Part shown: positions 32,308-40,876 of the stretch, in pieces
Layout of the letters: the number at the start of each line of letters is the position of its first letter
Position numbering within the stretch: the first letter of the stretch is position 1
From: Rhodobiaceae bacterium
Lineage (GTDB): Bacteria; Pseudomonadota; Alphaproteobacteria; Rhizobiales; JAKPQE01
Reading direction: 5' to 3'
Length of the DNA stretch: 40,876 nucleotides
Assembly (NCBI GenBank): GCA_028278505.1
Contig: JANQEG010000046.1
Location: 1 to 40,876 of the forward strand
The notes under the pieces: model-generated
The model's input: the letters and a program-made list of their open reading frames with translations, nothing else
Databases searched by the model: none
What the model was told of the DNA's origin: nothing
Translations under genes and position numbers: made by a program

Positions 32308-33801
32308 ATGCCGGTCCGTTTGCTGCTGGTGTTCGCGATCCTGGCCGCGGCCGCGCTGTCGACGCCGGCACGTGCCGAAGACCCGCCCGTTTTCGAACTG
32401 ACCGCCGTCGAGGCGGCGGCCGCCATCCGCGCCGGCAAGGTGAAATCCGCCGATCTCGTCGACGCGCTTCTCGACCGCATCGCCGCCAATGCCGACATGA
32501 ACGCCTTCATCACCGTCGTCGACGAGGCCGCCCGCGACATGGCCGCCCGCGCCGATGCGGATATCGCCGCCGGCAAGGAGGTCGGTCCCCTTCACGGCGT
32601 GCCGATCGTCGTCAAGGACAACATCGCCGCCGCCGATATTCCAATGACGGCGGCGACCCCCGGCCTTGCCGGCTTCATTCCGGAGCGGACGGCGCCGGTG
32701 CTTAAGCGGCTCGCCGATGCCGGCGCCATTCTGATCGGCAAGAACAACATGCACGAGCTTGCCTTCGGCATCACCTCGATCAATGCCACCTATGGCGCCG
32801 TCGCCAACGCCTATGACCGGAAACGCTTCGCCGGCGGCTCGTCGGGCGGCACCGGGGCGGCGATCGCCGCGCGGCTGGCGCCGGCCGGGCTCGGCACCGA
32901 CACCGGCGGCTCGGTCCGCATTCCCGCGGCCTTGAACGGCATTACCGGCCTGCGGCCGACCATCGGTCGCTATCCGCAGGCCGGCATCGTGCCGATCTCG
33001 ACCAGCCGCGACACCGCCGGGCCGATGGCCCGCAGCGTCGCCGACCTCGTCCTTTTCGACGGCGCAATCACCGGCCTGCCGACCGCGATGGCGCCGGCCG
33101 AGCTGTCCGAACTGCGGCTCGGCGTCCCGGCCGCCTTCGTCGCCCGTCTCGATGCCGAGACCGAGCGGCTCTTTGCCGCGGCGATCGAGAAGCTGCGCGA
33201 AGCCGGTGTCACCCTGGTCACCGTCGATCTTTCCGACGTGCGCGACCTCAACGGCAAGCTGAGCTTTCCGATCGCGCTTTGGGAGGTTGGCCGCGACCTG
33301 CCGGAATTCCTCGAAGACTGGGAGGCCGGCATCACCATCGAGGAGATCGCCGCCAGGGTCGGCGGCGCCGACCTGCGCGCCATCCTCAACGATGCGGTGC
33401 TCGGCGACCAGGCGATCCCCGACGATGTCTACCATGCCGCGATCGGGACGTTTCGGCCGCGGCTGCGGGCGGCCTATGCCGAAACCTTCACGACCGGGCG
33501 CCTCGACGCGATCATCTTCCCGACGACGCCGCTGACCGCCGGGCCGATCGAAGGCTCCGCCGAGACCGTCGAATTGAACGGCGAACAGGTGCCGACCTTC
33601 CAGACCTTCATCCGCAACACCGATCCGGGCGCCAATGGCGGCCTGCCGGGGCTCACCCTGCCGATCGGGTTGACCGGGGACGGCCTGCCGGTCGGCCTCG
33701 CCCTCGACGGGCCGGCCTATACCGACCGGCACCTGCTGTCGATCGGGCTGGCGCTTGAGGGCGTGTTCGGTCGCCTGCCGGCGCGGGGCGACCGGCCGTG
33801 A
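32308..33801 (+). CDS. Exported amidase (amidase signature family)
   Basis: A 497-residue amidase signature enzyme with a Sec signal peptide (LLLVFAILAAAALS, cleavage after ARA at about residue 23). The Ser-cisSer-Lys triad is present: Lys103 in PIVVKDNIA, the cis-serine in AGGSSGGTG (about Ser179) and the nucleophile Ser202 in GTDTGGSVRIPAALNG. It hydrolyses amide bonds; the substrate may be indoleacetamide-like or an aryl or aliphatic amide, but cannot be fixed. Most members, such as GatA, are cytoplasmic, so periplasmic location makes it distinctive. The ATG at 32308 follows GGAAAGGGAA. Its stop lies six bases from that of the convergent tsaD. Confidence 0.9.
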   Translation: MPVRLLLVFAILAAAALSTPARAEDPPVFELTAVEAAAAIRAGKVKSADLVDALLDRIAANADMNAFITVVDEAARDMAARADADIAAGKEVGPLHGVPIVVKDNIAAADIPMTAATPGLAGFIPERTAPVLKRLADAGAILIGKNNMHELAFGITSINATYGAVANAYDRKRFAGGSSGGTGAAIAARLAPAGLGTDTGGSVRIPAALNGITGLRPTIGRYPQAGIVPISTSRDTAGPMARSVADLVLFDGAITGLPTAMAPAELSELRLGVPAAFVARLDAETERLFAAAIEKLREAGVTLVTVDLSDVRDLNGKLSFPIALWEVGRDLPEFLEDWEAGITIEEIAARVGGADLRAILNDAVLGDQAIPDDVYHAAIGTFRPRLRAAYAETFTTGRLDAIIFPTTPLTAGPIEGSAETVELNGEQVPTFQTFIRNTDPGANGGLPGLTLPIGLTGDGLPVGLALDGPAYTDRHLLSIGLALEGVFGRLPARGDRP

Positions 33802-33807
33802 ACACGG

Positions 33808-34881
33808 TCAGACGGTCCCGTTCCTGCCCAATTCATCCAGCGGCCAGCGCGCTTTCGGGGCGAAATCGAGGCCGTCGACAAGCCCGTAGGCGTAGCGTTC
33901 GGCCCCGGCCCAGGCGATCATTGCGCCATTGTCGGTGCAAAGCCGCGCCGGCGGCGCGACGAGATCGGCGCCGGCGTTCGCCGCCGCCCGGTCGAGCGCG
34001 GCGCGCAGCACCGCATTGGCGGCAACCCCGCCGGCGACCACCAGTTTCGGCCGATCGCCAGCGGGATAGTCTGCGCGGAAGGCGGTGATCGCCCGCGCCG
34101 TCTTCGCCGCGACGATGTCGGCGACGGCGGCCTGGAAACTGGCGCAGACATCGGCGATATCGCCGTCCGACAGCGGCGCGATCTCCTCCGCCTTCAGCCG
34201 CACCGCCGTCTTCAGCCCGGAAAACGAGAAGTCGAGCGTGTCGCGGTCAATCAGCGGCCGCGGCAGATCGACCCGCCCCGGATCGCCGCTTTCCGCCGCC
34301 GCCTCGACCGCCGGGCCGCCCGGATAGGGCAGGCCGAGCATCTTCGCCGTCTTGTCGAACGCCTCGCCGAGTGCATCGTCGATCGTGGTGCCGAGGCGCC
34401 GGTAGCGGCAAAGCCCGTCGACGGCGACGAACTGCGTGTGGCCGCCCGACACCAGGAGCAGCAGATAGGGAAAGTCGAGGCCGTCGCTGAGCCGGGCGCT
34501 CAGCGCGTGGCCTTCCAGATGATTGACGGCGACAAACGGCTTGCCGGCGCCGAGCGCCACCGCCTTTCCGGTCGTCAGGCCGACGATCAGCCCGCCGATC
34601 AGGCCGGGCCCTGCGGTCGCGGCAACCGCATCGAGGTCGCCATAGCCGAACCCCGCCTCGGCCATCGCCTCGGCGATGACCCGGTCGAGCACCTCGACAT
34701 GGGCGCGCGCGGCGATCTCGGGCACGACCCCGCCGAAGGCGGCGTGATCGTCGATCTGGCTCAAGACGATATCGGCGCGGATGCGGCCGCGGCCGTCGGC
34801 GCCGCGCTCCACCACCGCAGCCGCGGTTTCGTCGCAGCTCGTCTCGATGCCGAGCACCAGCGCTGTTGCTTGACCGGCCAT
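33808..34881 (-). CDS. tsaD: tRNA N6-adenosine threonylcarbamoyltransferase
   Basis: TsaD transfers the threonylcarbamoyl group to A37 of tRNAs that read ANN codons, working with TsaB and TsaE. The 357-residue protein has the ASKHA fold with [15 protein letters not shown] at the start, metal ligands His121 and His125 in [32 protein letters not shown] and [12 protein letters not shown]. Late GFAP-like motifs end with [13 protein letters not shown], where Asp is the third metal ligand. It is divergent from hemC, separated by 92 bases, an order conserved in many Hyphomicrobiales. Confidence 0.97.
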   Translation of the reverse strand: MAGQATALVLGIETSCDETAAAVVERGADGRGRIRADIVLSQIDDHAAFGGVVPEIAARAHVEVLDRVIAEAMAEAGFGYGDLDAVAATAGPGLIGGLIVGLTTGKAVALGAGKPFVAVNHLEGHALSARLSDGLDFPYLLLLVSGGHTQFVAVDGLCRYRRLGTTIDDALGEAFDKTAKMLGLPYPGGPAVEAAAESGDPGRVDLPRPLIDRDTLDFSFSGLKTAVRLKAEEIAPLSDGDIADVCASFQAAVADIVAAKTARAITAFRADYPAGDRPKLVVAGGVAANAVLRAALDRAAANAGADLVAPPARLCTDNGAMIAWAGAERYAYGLVDGLDFAPKARWPLDELGRNGTV

Positions 34882-34973
34882 TCTTTACAGACCCTATGTC
34901 GGATTGCGTCTGCGGGCGAATGCCCTATCATCGCCGCCGCCTTTGAACCAGGACAAAATCGGAACCACCCCCC

Positions 34974-35912
34974 GTGCCTTCCAAGACCATTCGCATCGGA
35001 ACCCGCGGCAGCGCGCTCGCGCTGGCCCAGGCCCACGAGACCCGCGACCGGCTCGCCCGCGTCCACAACCTCGACGCCGAGCGCTTCGACATCGTCATCA
35101 TCAAGACCAGCGGCGACCGCATCCTCGACCGGCCGCTGGCCGAAGTCGGCGGCAAGGGCCTGTTCACCAAGGAGATCGAGGAGGCGCTGATTGCCGGCGA
35201 CATCGATCTGGCGGTGCATTCGTCAAAGGACATGCCGACCGTGCTGCCGCCGGGACTGGCGCTGACCGCGTTCCTGCCGCGCGAGGATGTGCGCGACGCC
35301 TTTCTGAGCCCGAAGGCGGCGCGCCTCGCCGATCTGCCTCAAGGGGCCCGGGTCGGCACGTCGTCGCTCAGGCGTCAGGCGATGGTCCGCCGGCTGCGGC
35401 CCGACCTCGATGTCGTCGATTATCGCGGCAATGTGCAGACGCGGCTGAAGAAGCTGGCCGAAGGCGTCGTCGACGCCACCCTGCTTGCCGCCGCCGGCCT
35501 CAACCGGCTCGGGCTTGCCGGCGAGATCACCTCGGTGATTGAGACCGACGAGTTCCTGCCGGCGGTCGGCCAGGGCGCCATCTGCATCGAAACCCGCGAG
35601 GATGACGACGATATCCGGTCTTTGCTCGCACCGATCCATGACCAGACGACGGCGGTCTCGCTCGCCGCCGAACGCGCGTTTCTGGCCGAACTCGACGGCT
35701 CGTGCCGCACCCCGATTGGCGGGTTGGCGCTGTCGACGGCCGACGGGATCGCCTTTTCCGGCATCATCCTGTCCGTCGACGGCAGCGAGGCCTATGCGGT
35801 CGAGCGCCGCGGCGCGGCTGCCGATGCCGCCGCACTCGGCGCCGATGCCGGGCGCGAACTGCGCCGGCGCGCCGGCGCCGAGTTCTTTGCCAGGCTCGGG
35901 ATTTCGCCCTGA
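34974..35912 (+). CDS. hemC: Porphobilinogen deaminase (hydroxymethylbilane synthase)
   Basis: HemC joins four porphobilinogens into hydroxymethylbilane in haem and corrinoid synthesis. The 312-residue length is normal. Signatures are IRIGTRGSALALAQA (7-21), AVHSSKDMPT with catalytic Asp86, GTSSLRRQA (128-136), DYRGNVQTRL (149-158) and Cys244 in LDGSCRTPIGG, to which the dipyrromethane cofactor is attached. It begins with GTG at 34974, preceded by GGAA. Its stop codon overlaps the hemD start by one base (TGATG), so the two are translationally coupled. Confidence 0.97.
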   Translation: MPSKTIRIGTRGSALALAQAHETRDRLARVHNLDAERFDIVIIKTSGDRILDRPLAEVGGKGLFTKEIEEALIAGDIDLAVHSSKDMPTVLPPGLALTAFLPREDVRDAFLSPKAARLADLPQGARVGTSSLRRQAMVRRLRPDLDVVDYRGNVQTRLKKLAEGVVDATLLAAAGLNRLGLAGEITSVIETDEFLPAVGQGAICIETREDDDDIRSLLAPIHDQTTAVSLAAERAFLAELDGSCRTPIGGLALSTADGIAFSGIILSVDGSEAYAVERRGAAADAAALGADAGRELRRRAGAEFFARLGISP

Positions 35913-36658
35913 TGCGCCTCATGGTGACGCGCCCGGAACCGGGCGCTACACGCACCGCGGCAGCGCTCGAAAAGCTCGGGCACAGCGTCCTTGTCGAGCC
36001 CATGCTGCGGCTGGTCTTCTTCGACGACGTCGAGATTGCCACCGCCGGCCTGCAGGCGATCCTGGTCACCAGCGCCAGCGCGGTCCGGGCGCTCGAACAC
36101 CGTGCCGATTATTCCCGTCTTGCCCAATTGCCGGTATTCGCCGTCGGCGACGCCAGCGCCAAAGCCGCCCGCTCGGCCGGCTTTGCCGAAACGACAAGCG
36201 CCGGCGGCGCCGTCGACGACCTCGTCGCCCTTATCGGCCGGTCGCTGACGCCCGATGCCGGCCCCCTGCTCTACGCCGCCGGGCGCGACCGAACCGGCGA
36301 TCTGGAGCAGAAGCTTGCCCGCCACGGTTTCACCGTCGACCTCGCCATCGTCTATGCGGCCGAACCTGTGACCGCGTTTTCGCCGGCGGCGCGCGACGCG
36401 CTTGTCGGACGGGAGGTCGACGGCGCGGTCTTCTACTCGCGCCGCACCGCCGCCCAGTTCTGCGCGCTTCTCGCCGCCGCAGCACCCGCTGCCGCCGCGT
36501 ACATGACCGCCTTCTGCCTGTCGGCGGCGGTCGCCGAGCCGGTCGGCGCGGCCGGCTTTGCCAAAAGCATTGTCGCCGCCGAGCCGACCGAACAGGCCAT
36601 GCTTGACGCCATTTCGGCCGATGCGGCCGAACGGGACCGTTTGACGCACGAAAGTTAG
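35912..36658 (+). CDS. hemD: Uroporphyrinogen-III synthase
   Basis: HemD closes hydroxymethylbilane with inversion of ring D to give uroporphyrinogen III. The family is weakly conserved; this 248-residue protein shows the expected two-domain pattern: MRLMVTRPEPGATRTAAALE at the start, the LQAILVTSASAVRAL element (about 47-61), PVFAVGDASAKAARSAGF and VFYSRRTAAQFCALL (about 172-186). Identification rests on these together with the overlap with hemC. The gene is followed after 114 bases by the Mic60 gene, in the same direction. Confidence 0.93.
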   Translation: MRLMVTRPEPGATRTAAALEKLGHSVLVEPMLRLVFFDDVEIATAGLQAILVTSASAVRALEHRADYSRLAQLPVFAVGDASAKAARSAGFAETTSAGGAVDDLVALIGRSLTPDAGPLLYAAGRDRTGDLEQKLARHGFTVDLAIVYAAEPVTAFSPAARDALVGREVDGAVFYSRRTAAQFCALLAAAAPAAAAYMTAFCLSAAVAEPVGAAGFAKSIVAAEPTEQAMLDAISADAAERDRLTHES

Positions 36659-36772
36659 TCGCGGTTCGCGTGAGGTGGCGCGTCACGGCGATCCATCTTA
36701 AATTCACTGCAAACGCGTGCTATGGACCGGCGCGGCGAAGAATGGTGAAGCGGATGCGGCAGGGATGACGGC

Positions 36773-38842
36773 ATGACAAGCGATGGAAAAAAGGACGGCG
36801 GGACCACGGGCGGGCGCAAGCACCGGGCGGTCAAGCCGGTCACGATCGATCTGAAGGCGACCGAAGTCGAAAAAGACACGGCCAAGGCGAAAGCGCCCGA
36901 CGACAAGGCCGCCAAGACCGAAGCGCCGGCCGCAAAAGCCGAACCAGAGACCAAGGCCGAAGCACCGGCCGCAAAAGCCGAACCGGACGCCGCGTCGAAA
37001 CCGGACCCGAAAGCCGGGGCCAAACCCGCGGAGAAGCCGGCCGAGCCGGCGGCGGCAAAGCCCGCAGCCGCGAAGCCCGCAGCCGCGAAGCCGGACGCGG
37101 CCAAGACCACGTCGGCCAAGACGGAGGCGGCCCAGCCGAAACCGGAAAAGCCGGAACCGGCGAAGCCGACCGAAGCCAGGTCGGTTTTCGGCGGCGGCCC
37201 GGCGCCGGTCAAGGCCGACCAGGAGAAATCGACCTTCCGGGTCGTCATTTCCGCGATCGTCGGCGGGGGCATCGCGCTCGCCATCTATTTTGCCGTTGAA
37301 ACGGCCGGCATGCTTCCCTTCGGCCCGACCGCCCGGCTTGCCGAACTGCGCGGCGATCTCGACCGGGCGGCGGCACGCATCGCCGAACTCGACCAGCGAC
37401 AGGGCGAAAGTGTCGGGACCGCGCAACTGGCAAGCGTCGAAAGCCGCGTCGCCGCAATCGAGGCCGCCGCCCAGGCCGACCGCGATGCGCTCGGGCCGAT
37501 CAGTCTGGCCGACCGGCTGACCGCAATTGAGACCGGCATCGGCGAAGGCCGCAACGGCGTCGAAGCGGTGCGCGGCGAACTCCAGGCCCTGTCGGCGCGT
37601 CTCAGCGAGATTGCCGGTTCCGGCATCGCCGCGATCGAGAGCCGGATCGACAATGTTGCCGCGGCCGCGGCCGGAGACATCTCCGCCGCCCGCGATGCCG
37701 CGGCGTCTCAGGCGGAGCGCATTGCCGCCCTGATCGACGAGATCACGACGGTCCGCGAGCGGTTGACGAGCGGCGCCGCCGGCGCCGAAATCGCGATCGC
37801 CACCGTCAAGGACGAACTCGCCGGCCTCAGCACCCGACTGGAGGCGGCGCTGGCCACCGCGGAGACCGCGACCAACCGGGCCACTGCCGCACTCAGCGCG
37901 GCCGAAACGGCCGCCGCCAGCGCCGCGGCCGAAACCCAGTTCCGCTCAGCATTCGAGACATTCGCCGCCGAGACCCGCATCGCGCTCGCCGCGGTGGCGC
38001 CCCTGCGCAACGACATCGCCAGGCTCGACCTTGCCGGCTGGGGCGAACGGTTCGCGATGGTGGAGGAGTCGCTTCGCGGACTGGCCGGCCAGGTGGCGAC
38101 GCTCGAAACCGGCGCCGATGACCTGACCGCCGAAGTGTCGTCGTTGCGACAACTCCCCGAAACCGTCAATGCCGACCTTGCCGCCGTCCGCGCCGAAATC
38201 GGCGCCGCGATCGAGGCGGTCAAAACCGATCTGTCGGCTGCGCGGGCCGCAACCGACAGCACCATGGCCGCACTCGATCAGCGTCTGGCGGCCGCAGAAA
38301 CGGCGTCTCGCCACAGTGCGACGTGGACCCGTTCGGCGGCGGTCATTGCGGTGAGCGCGCTGCAGAACGCCGCGGCCGGAAGCAAGCCGTTCGCCGGTGA
38401 ACTGTCGGCCGTGGCCGAGATCGCCGGCACCTCCGAACCGGTCGAGGCGCTGCGCCCCTATGCCGAGAGCGGCGTTGCCACCATGGCGGATCTGGCCGCC
38501 AAGATGGCCGAGATGACCGCCGCCTGGCAGGCGCGGGAGACGGGAGACGCCGGTGGTGACATTTTATCGCAGCTCTGGGGAAGCGCCCGCGACGTCGTCC
38601 GCATTCGCCCGGTCGGGGCGGTCGACGGCAAGGCGGCCGACGCGGTGCTGTCGCGCATCAAGGCCGCGCTCGCTGCCGGCGACCTGACGGCGGCGCTCGC
38701 CGAATGGGAGAAGCTGCCGGAGGCGGCCAAATCGGCCTTCGCCGAGTGGCACGAGGCGGCCGATGCGCGCGCTCGGACCGACAGGCTGGTAGCGGCAACC
38801 GCTCAAAATGTGCTTTCATCGCCAGAGGCGCGGACACAATGA
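36773..38842 (+). CDS. Alphaproteobacterial Mic60 (mitofilin) family protein
   Basis: A 689-residue inner-membrane protein. Residues 1 to about 150 are a low-complexity Ala/Lys/Pro/Glu region with short repeats (KAEAPAAKAEP twice, then KPAAA units). One transmembrane helix follows (about 155-175, VVISAIVGGGIALAIYFAVE), then a long alanine-rich coiled coil (about 190-540), and a C-terminal mitofilin-like helical domain (about 560-680, with ARDVVRIRPVG and LSRIKAALAAGDLTAALAEW). Alphaproteobacterial Mic60 shapes intracytoplasmic membranes and is the ancestor of the mitochondrial crista-junction protein; its position after hemC-hemD is a known feature. Recently diverged repeats show as a run of GCCGAAGCACCGGCCGC-like units. 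Confidence 0.9.
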   Translation: MTSDGKKDGGTTGGRKHRAVKPVTIDLKATEVEKDTAKAKAPDDKAAKTEAPAAKAEPETKAEAPAAKAEPDAASKPDPKAGAKPAEKPAEPAAAKPAAAKPAAAKPDAAKTTSAKTEAAQPKPEKPEPAKPTEARSVFGGGPAPVKADQEKSTFRVVISAIVGGGIALAIYFAVETAGMLPFGPTARLAELRGDLDRAAARIAELDQRQGESVGTAQLASVESRVAAIEAAAQADRDALGPISLADRLTAIETGIGEGRNGVEAVRGELQALSARLSEIAGSGIAAIESRIDNVAAAAAGDISAARDAAASQAERIAALIDEITTVRERLTSGAAGAEIAIATVKDELAGLSTRLEAALATAETATNRATAALSAAETAAASAAAETQFRSAFETFAAETRIALAAVAPLRNDIARLDLAGWGERFAMVEESLRGLAGQVATLETGADDLTAEVSSLRQLPETVNADLAAVRAEIGAAIEAVKTDLSAARAATDSTMAALDQRLAAAETASRHSATWTRSAAVIAVSALQNAAAGSKPFAGELSAVAEIAGTSEPVEALRPYAESGVATMADLAAKMAEMTAAWQARETGDAGGDILSQLWGSARDVVRIRPVGAVDGKAADAVLSRIKAALAAGDLTAALAEWEKLPEAAKSAFAEWHEAADARARTDRLVAATAQNVLSSPEARTQ

Positions 38843-38879
38843 TGACCGGCCTGGAGTAATCGCGGAGGACGAGCCGACG

Positions 38880-40457
38880 ATGATACGTGTTGTGATCTAT
38901 CTGCTCGTGGTCGCCTTGGCCGCGGCCGGGTTCGCCTGGCTGGCCGATCGGCCCGGCGACATCCAGATCGTCTGGCAGAACCAGCAGGTCGACACCAGCG
39001 TGATGGCCGGCCTCATCGGCCTGGGCATCCTTGCGGTCGTCGCGATCACCGTCTGGTCGCTGGCGCGGTTCGTCCTGCACAGCCCGGGGGCGGTCGGCGG
39101 GTTTTTCCGCGATCGGCGCCGCGAGCGCGGCTACCAGGCGCTGTCGCGCGGCATGATCGCGGTCGGCGCCGGCGATCCGCGGCTTGCGAGCCAGTGCGCC
39201 GACAACGCCGAAAGGCTGCTGTCCGACGAACCGCTGACGCTGCTGCTCAAGGCGCAGACGGCACAATTGCACGGCGACCGGACCGGCGCCGAGGGCGCCT
39301 TCACGGCGATGCTCGACGAGCCGGGAACCCGCGCGCTCGGCCTGCACGGCCTGTTCGTCGAGGCCCAGCGGGCCGGCGACCGGGCGGCGGCGCGCGAATA
39401 TGCCGCCCGCGCGTCACAGACCGCGCCGAGCCTCGGCTGGGCCGGCGACGCGCTGTTTGCCTTCCAATCGGCGGAAAACGACTGGGATGCGGCGCTGAAG
39501 ACGCTGCAGCGCAACGCCGACAACAAGCTGATCGACAAGGAGACCGCGCGCCGGCATCGGGCCGTGCTGTTGACCGCACAGGCGATGGAACTCGAAGACA
39601 GCGAGCCCAACCGGGCGCTGGCGCTTGCCGGCGAGGCCCACCGCCTCGCCCTCGATCTCGTGCCCGCCGCGGTCGTTGCCGGGCGGCTGCATGCCCAGGC
39701 CGGCGATCTCAGGCGCGCGACCCGCGTTCTGGAGGCGACCTGGAAGCTCGCCCCGCACCCGGACATTGCCGAGATCTACGCCCATGCCCGCCCCGGCGAC
39801 TCGGCCCGCGACCGGCTGAAGCGGATCCGCACGCTCATCCACAAACACCCCAACACCCAGGAGGGCACGCTGGCGCTCGCCGCGACCGCGATCGAGGCCC
39901 GCGATTTCCTCGAAGCCCGGCAGGTGCTGGGGACCTTCCTGAAGGTGACGCCGACCCAGCGCGCCTGCCTGTTGATGGCCGAGCTGGAGGAGGCCGAATA
40001 CGGCGACAGCGGCCGCGTCCGCGAATGGCTGGGACGGGCGGTGCGGGCGCCGCGCGATGCCGCCTGGACCGCGGACGGCTATGTCAGCGACAGCTGGGCG
40101 CCGGTCTCGCCGATCACCGGCCGCATCGACGCCTTCGAGTGGAAGGTTCCGGCGGAACAGATCGCCGGACCGGAAACCGGATGGAGCGAGGCCGATTTCG
40201 CGCCGCCCAATGGCGGCTCGGCCGAAAAGCCGGTCGTCATCGACGCCAAGCCGAACGCGCCGGAGGAGGCCGCCAAACCGGAACCGGAAAAGGCGGGTGC
40301 CGAAGCGAAGCCTGAGGCCTCGCCGAGACCGGAAGCCGCGCGGCCGTCGGACGTTGCGTCGAGCGAAGAGCCGGTCGTGCGCTTTCCGCTCAATCATGCG
40401 CCGGACGATCCCGGACCGGAAAACGGCGAAGACCCGAAGCGCATGCGCCTGTTCTGA
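38880..40457 (+). CDS. hemY: Haem biosynthesis HemY N-terminal domain protein with TPR repeats
   Basis: A 525-residue membrane-anchored protein of the HemY_N family (COG3898), unrelated to protoporphyrinogen oxidase HemY of Gram-positives. Two N-terminal transmembrane helices (about 2-20 and 42-62) flank the conserved loop RPGDIQIVWQNQQVDTS. Next is RGYQALSRGMIAVGAGD, then several TPR-like helical pairs (about 100-390). The C-terminal quarter is Pro/Glu/Lys rich and disordered, ending PKRMRLF. Its function is unclear though it is always linked with haem genes. The ATG at 38880 follows GCGGAGGACGA. It follows the Mic60 gene by 37 bases and ends the rightward cluster. Confidence 0.9.
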   Translation: MIRVVIYLLVVALAAAGFAWLADRPGDIQIVWQNQQVDTSVMAGLIGLGILAVVAITVWSLARFVLHSPGAVGGFFRDRRRERGYQALSRGMIAVGAGDPRLASQCADNAERLLSDEPLTLLLKAQTAQLHGDRTGAEGAFTAMLDEPGTRALGLHGLFVEAQRAGDRAAAREYAARASQTAPSLGWAGDALFAFQSAENDWDAALKTLQRNADNKLIDKETARRHRAVLLTAQAMELEDSEPNRALALAGEAHRLALDLVPAAVVAGRLHAQAGDLRRATRVLEATWKLAPHPDIAEIYAHARPGDSARDRLKRIRTLIHKHPNTQEGTLALAATAIEARDFLEARQVLGTFLKVTPTQRACLLMAELEEAEYGDSGRVREWLGRAVRAPRDAAWTADGYVSDSWAPVSPITGRIDAFEWKVPAEQIAGPETGWSEADFAPPNGGSAEKPVVIDAKPNAPEEAAKPEPEKAGAEAKPEASPRPEAARPSDVASSEEPVVRFPLNHAPDDPGPENGEDPKRMRLF

Positions 40458-40464
40458 GCGGGTC

Positions 40465-40490
40465 GCCCGGGCGGCGCTCCGCCGCCGGGC
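40465..40490 (+). terminator. Hairpin after hemY
   Basis: GCCCGGGCGGCG and CGCCGCCGGGC form an 11-bp stem with one bulged base and a CTC loop directly after the hemY stop codon. There is no T run, so this is a possible rather than certain transcript end. Confidence 0.35.
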
Positions 40491-40692
40491 CTGGTGCCGC
40501 CAGACCCTAGCGCCCGCCGGGAATTGGCGCGGCCTTGCGCCATTGCCCGGCGCCGGCCGCCTTACCGAACGCGTTTGTCTTGAAAACCGGCCGGCTTGCC
40601 GGTATCAAGGCGGCGGTTCGGACTCGCTTTCCTGCGGCGTCAACGGCGGCATCGACCGGCCATCGGCCGCGCAGGATCGGACCGGTCATCGG

Positions 40693-40768
40693 GCCGCAAT
40701 AGCTCAGTTGGTAGAGCGGCGCATTCGTAATGCGTAGGTCGGGGGTTCGAATCCCTCTTGCGGCACCA
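40693..40768 (+). tRNA. tRNA-Thr(CGT)
   Basis: The acceptor stem GCCGCAA pairs perfectly with TTGCGGC. The D arm is GCTC...GAGC, the anticodon stem GCGCA pairs with TGCGT (one G-T pair), and the loop TTCGTAA gives anticodon CGT. The T arm contains GGTTCGAATCC. The discriminator is A40765 and CCA is encoded at 40766-40768. It reads ACG threonine codons. Confidence 0.95.
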
Positions 40769-40876
40769 TCAACATTGGGGTCCATTCTGGACACATGGTT
40801 TACGGATGATACCGGAGAGATTGTTTACACTTTCTCCGGTGCGAATGGGTTTTTGGCGGGTTCGACCCTATCCTCC
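40769..40876. mobile_element. Possible insertion sequence edge after tRNA-Thr
   Basis: Straight after the tRNA comes sequence unlike the chromosome: GGTCCATTCTGGACACATGG, then GTTTACGGATGA and two copies of an inverted ACCGGAGA / TCTCCGGT pair (about 40811 and 40832). The complementary reading GTAAACCATGTGTCC is the type of end seen in IS481-like elements, from memory. Only about 100 bases are inside the window and no transposase can be seen, so this is tentative. Confidence 0.3.

Noticed and set aside
36920..37110. Short repeats in the Mic60 gene as a tandem-repeat locus
   Set aside because: They lie within the coding frame and encode a low-complexity KAEAPAAK-type region expected for the family; they are described with the gene and are not a separate element.
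1..40876. CRISPR array, rRNA operon or prophage
   Set aside because: No regularly spaced short repeats, no rRNA-like sequence and no phage structural or integrase genes were seen; the repeats present are palindromic intergenic elements.

Overview
The window is a GC-rich, densely coded piece of an alphaproteobacterial chromosome, most likely from the Hyphomicrobiales (Rhizobiales). The evidence is gene content and order: a heparinase-like gene between purH and rsmB next to htpX and sdhAF4; tsaD divergent from hemC-hemD, followed by an alphaproteobacterial Mic60 gene and hemY; and rpiA, a DUF2059 gene and glutathione reductase clustered near gph. Intergenic spaces carry dispersed palindromic repeats of the kind common in this order. 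The genus cannot be read from the sequence.

Layout. 1-5.2 kb: DUF302 and SCP2-like proteins, a sensorless hybrid histidine kinase, an AEC-family transporter overlapping gluQ tail to tail, and an AlkA-type DNA glycosylase. 5.2-14.2 kb: folD, a DUF167 gene and a YggT gene in an overlapping leftward operon; tRNA-Ala(CGC); a Trm112-like protein; the leftward group htpX-rsmB-heparinase-purH; and the divergent sdhAF4. 14.2-16.4 kb is an accessory patch: a decayed class III aminotransferase, an AT-rich spacer, and a two-gene unit (a lipoprotein plus a small helical protein) with base composition unlike the rest. 16.4-22.6 kb: a TetR regulator divergent from a two-subunit molybdenum hydroxylase with a clear palindromic operator between them, then a cyclopropane fatty acid synthase and a TraB/GumN protein. 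22.8-29.1 kb: leftward gabD-rpiA-DUF2059-VOC-gor, where gor is fused to a GNAT acetyltransferase domain, then rightward gph and tRNA-Val(CAC). 29.1-31.4 kb: tRNA-linked repeats, a DUF2061 gene, a catalase remnant, and dps divergent from oxyR. 31.7-33.8 kb: a DsrC/TusE-like protein with no cysteines and an exported amidase. 33.8-40.9 kb: tsaD; hemC-hemD-mic60-hemY; tRNA-Thr(CGT); and what may be the edge of an insertion sequence.

Most genes are housekeeping: one-carbon and purine metabolism, tRNA and rRNA modification, haem synthesis, and redox and oxidative-stress defence. Several face the same stresses: Gor, Dps, OxyR, HtpX, the DNA glycosylase and the cyclopropane synthase. The most unusual items are the Gor-GNAT fusion, the low-GC lipoprotein/helical-protein pair, the cysteine-free DsrC-like protein, the catalase remnant behind dps, and a repeat family that follows two of the three tRNA genes. 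I found no CRISPR array, prophage, rRNA or complete insertion sequence.
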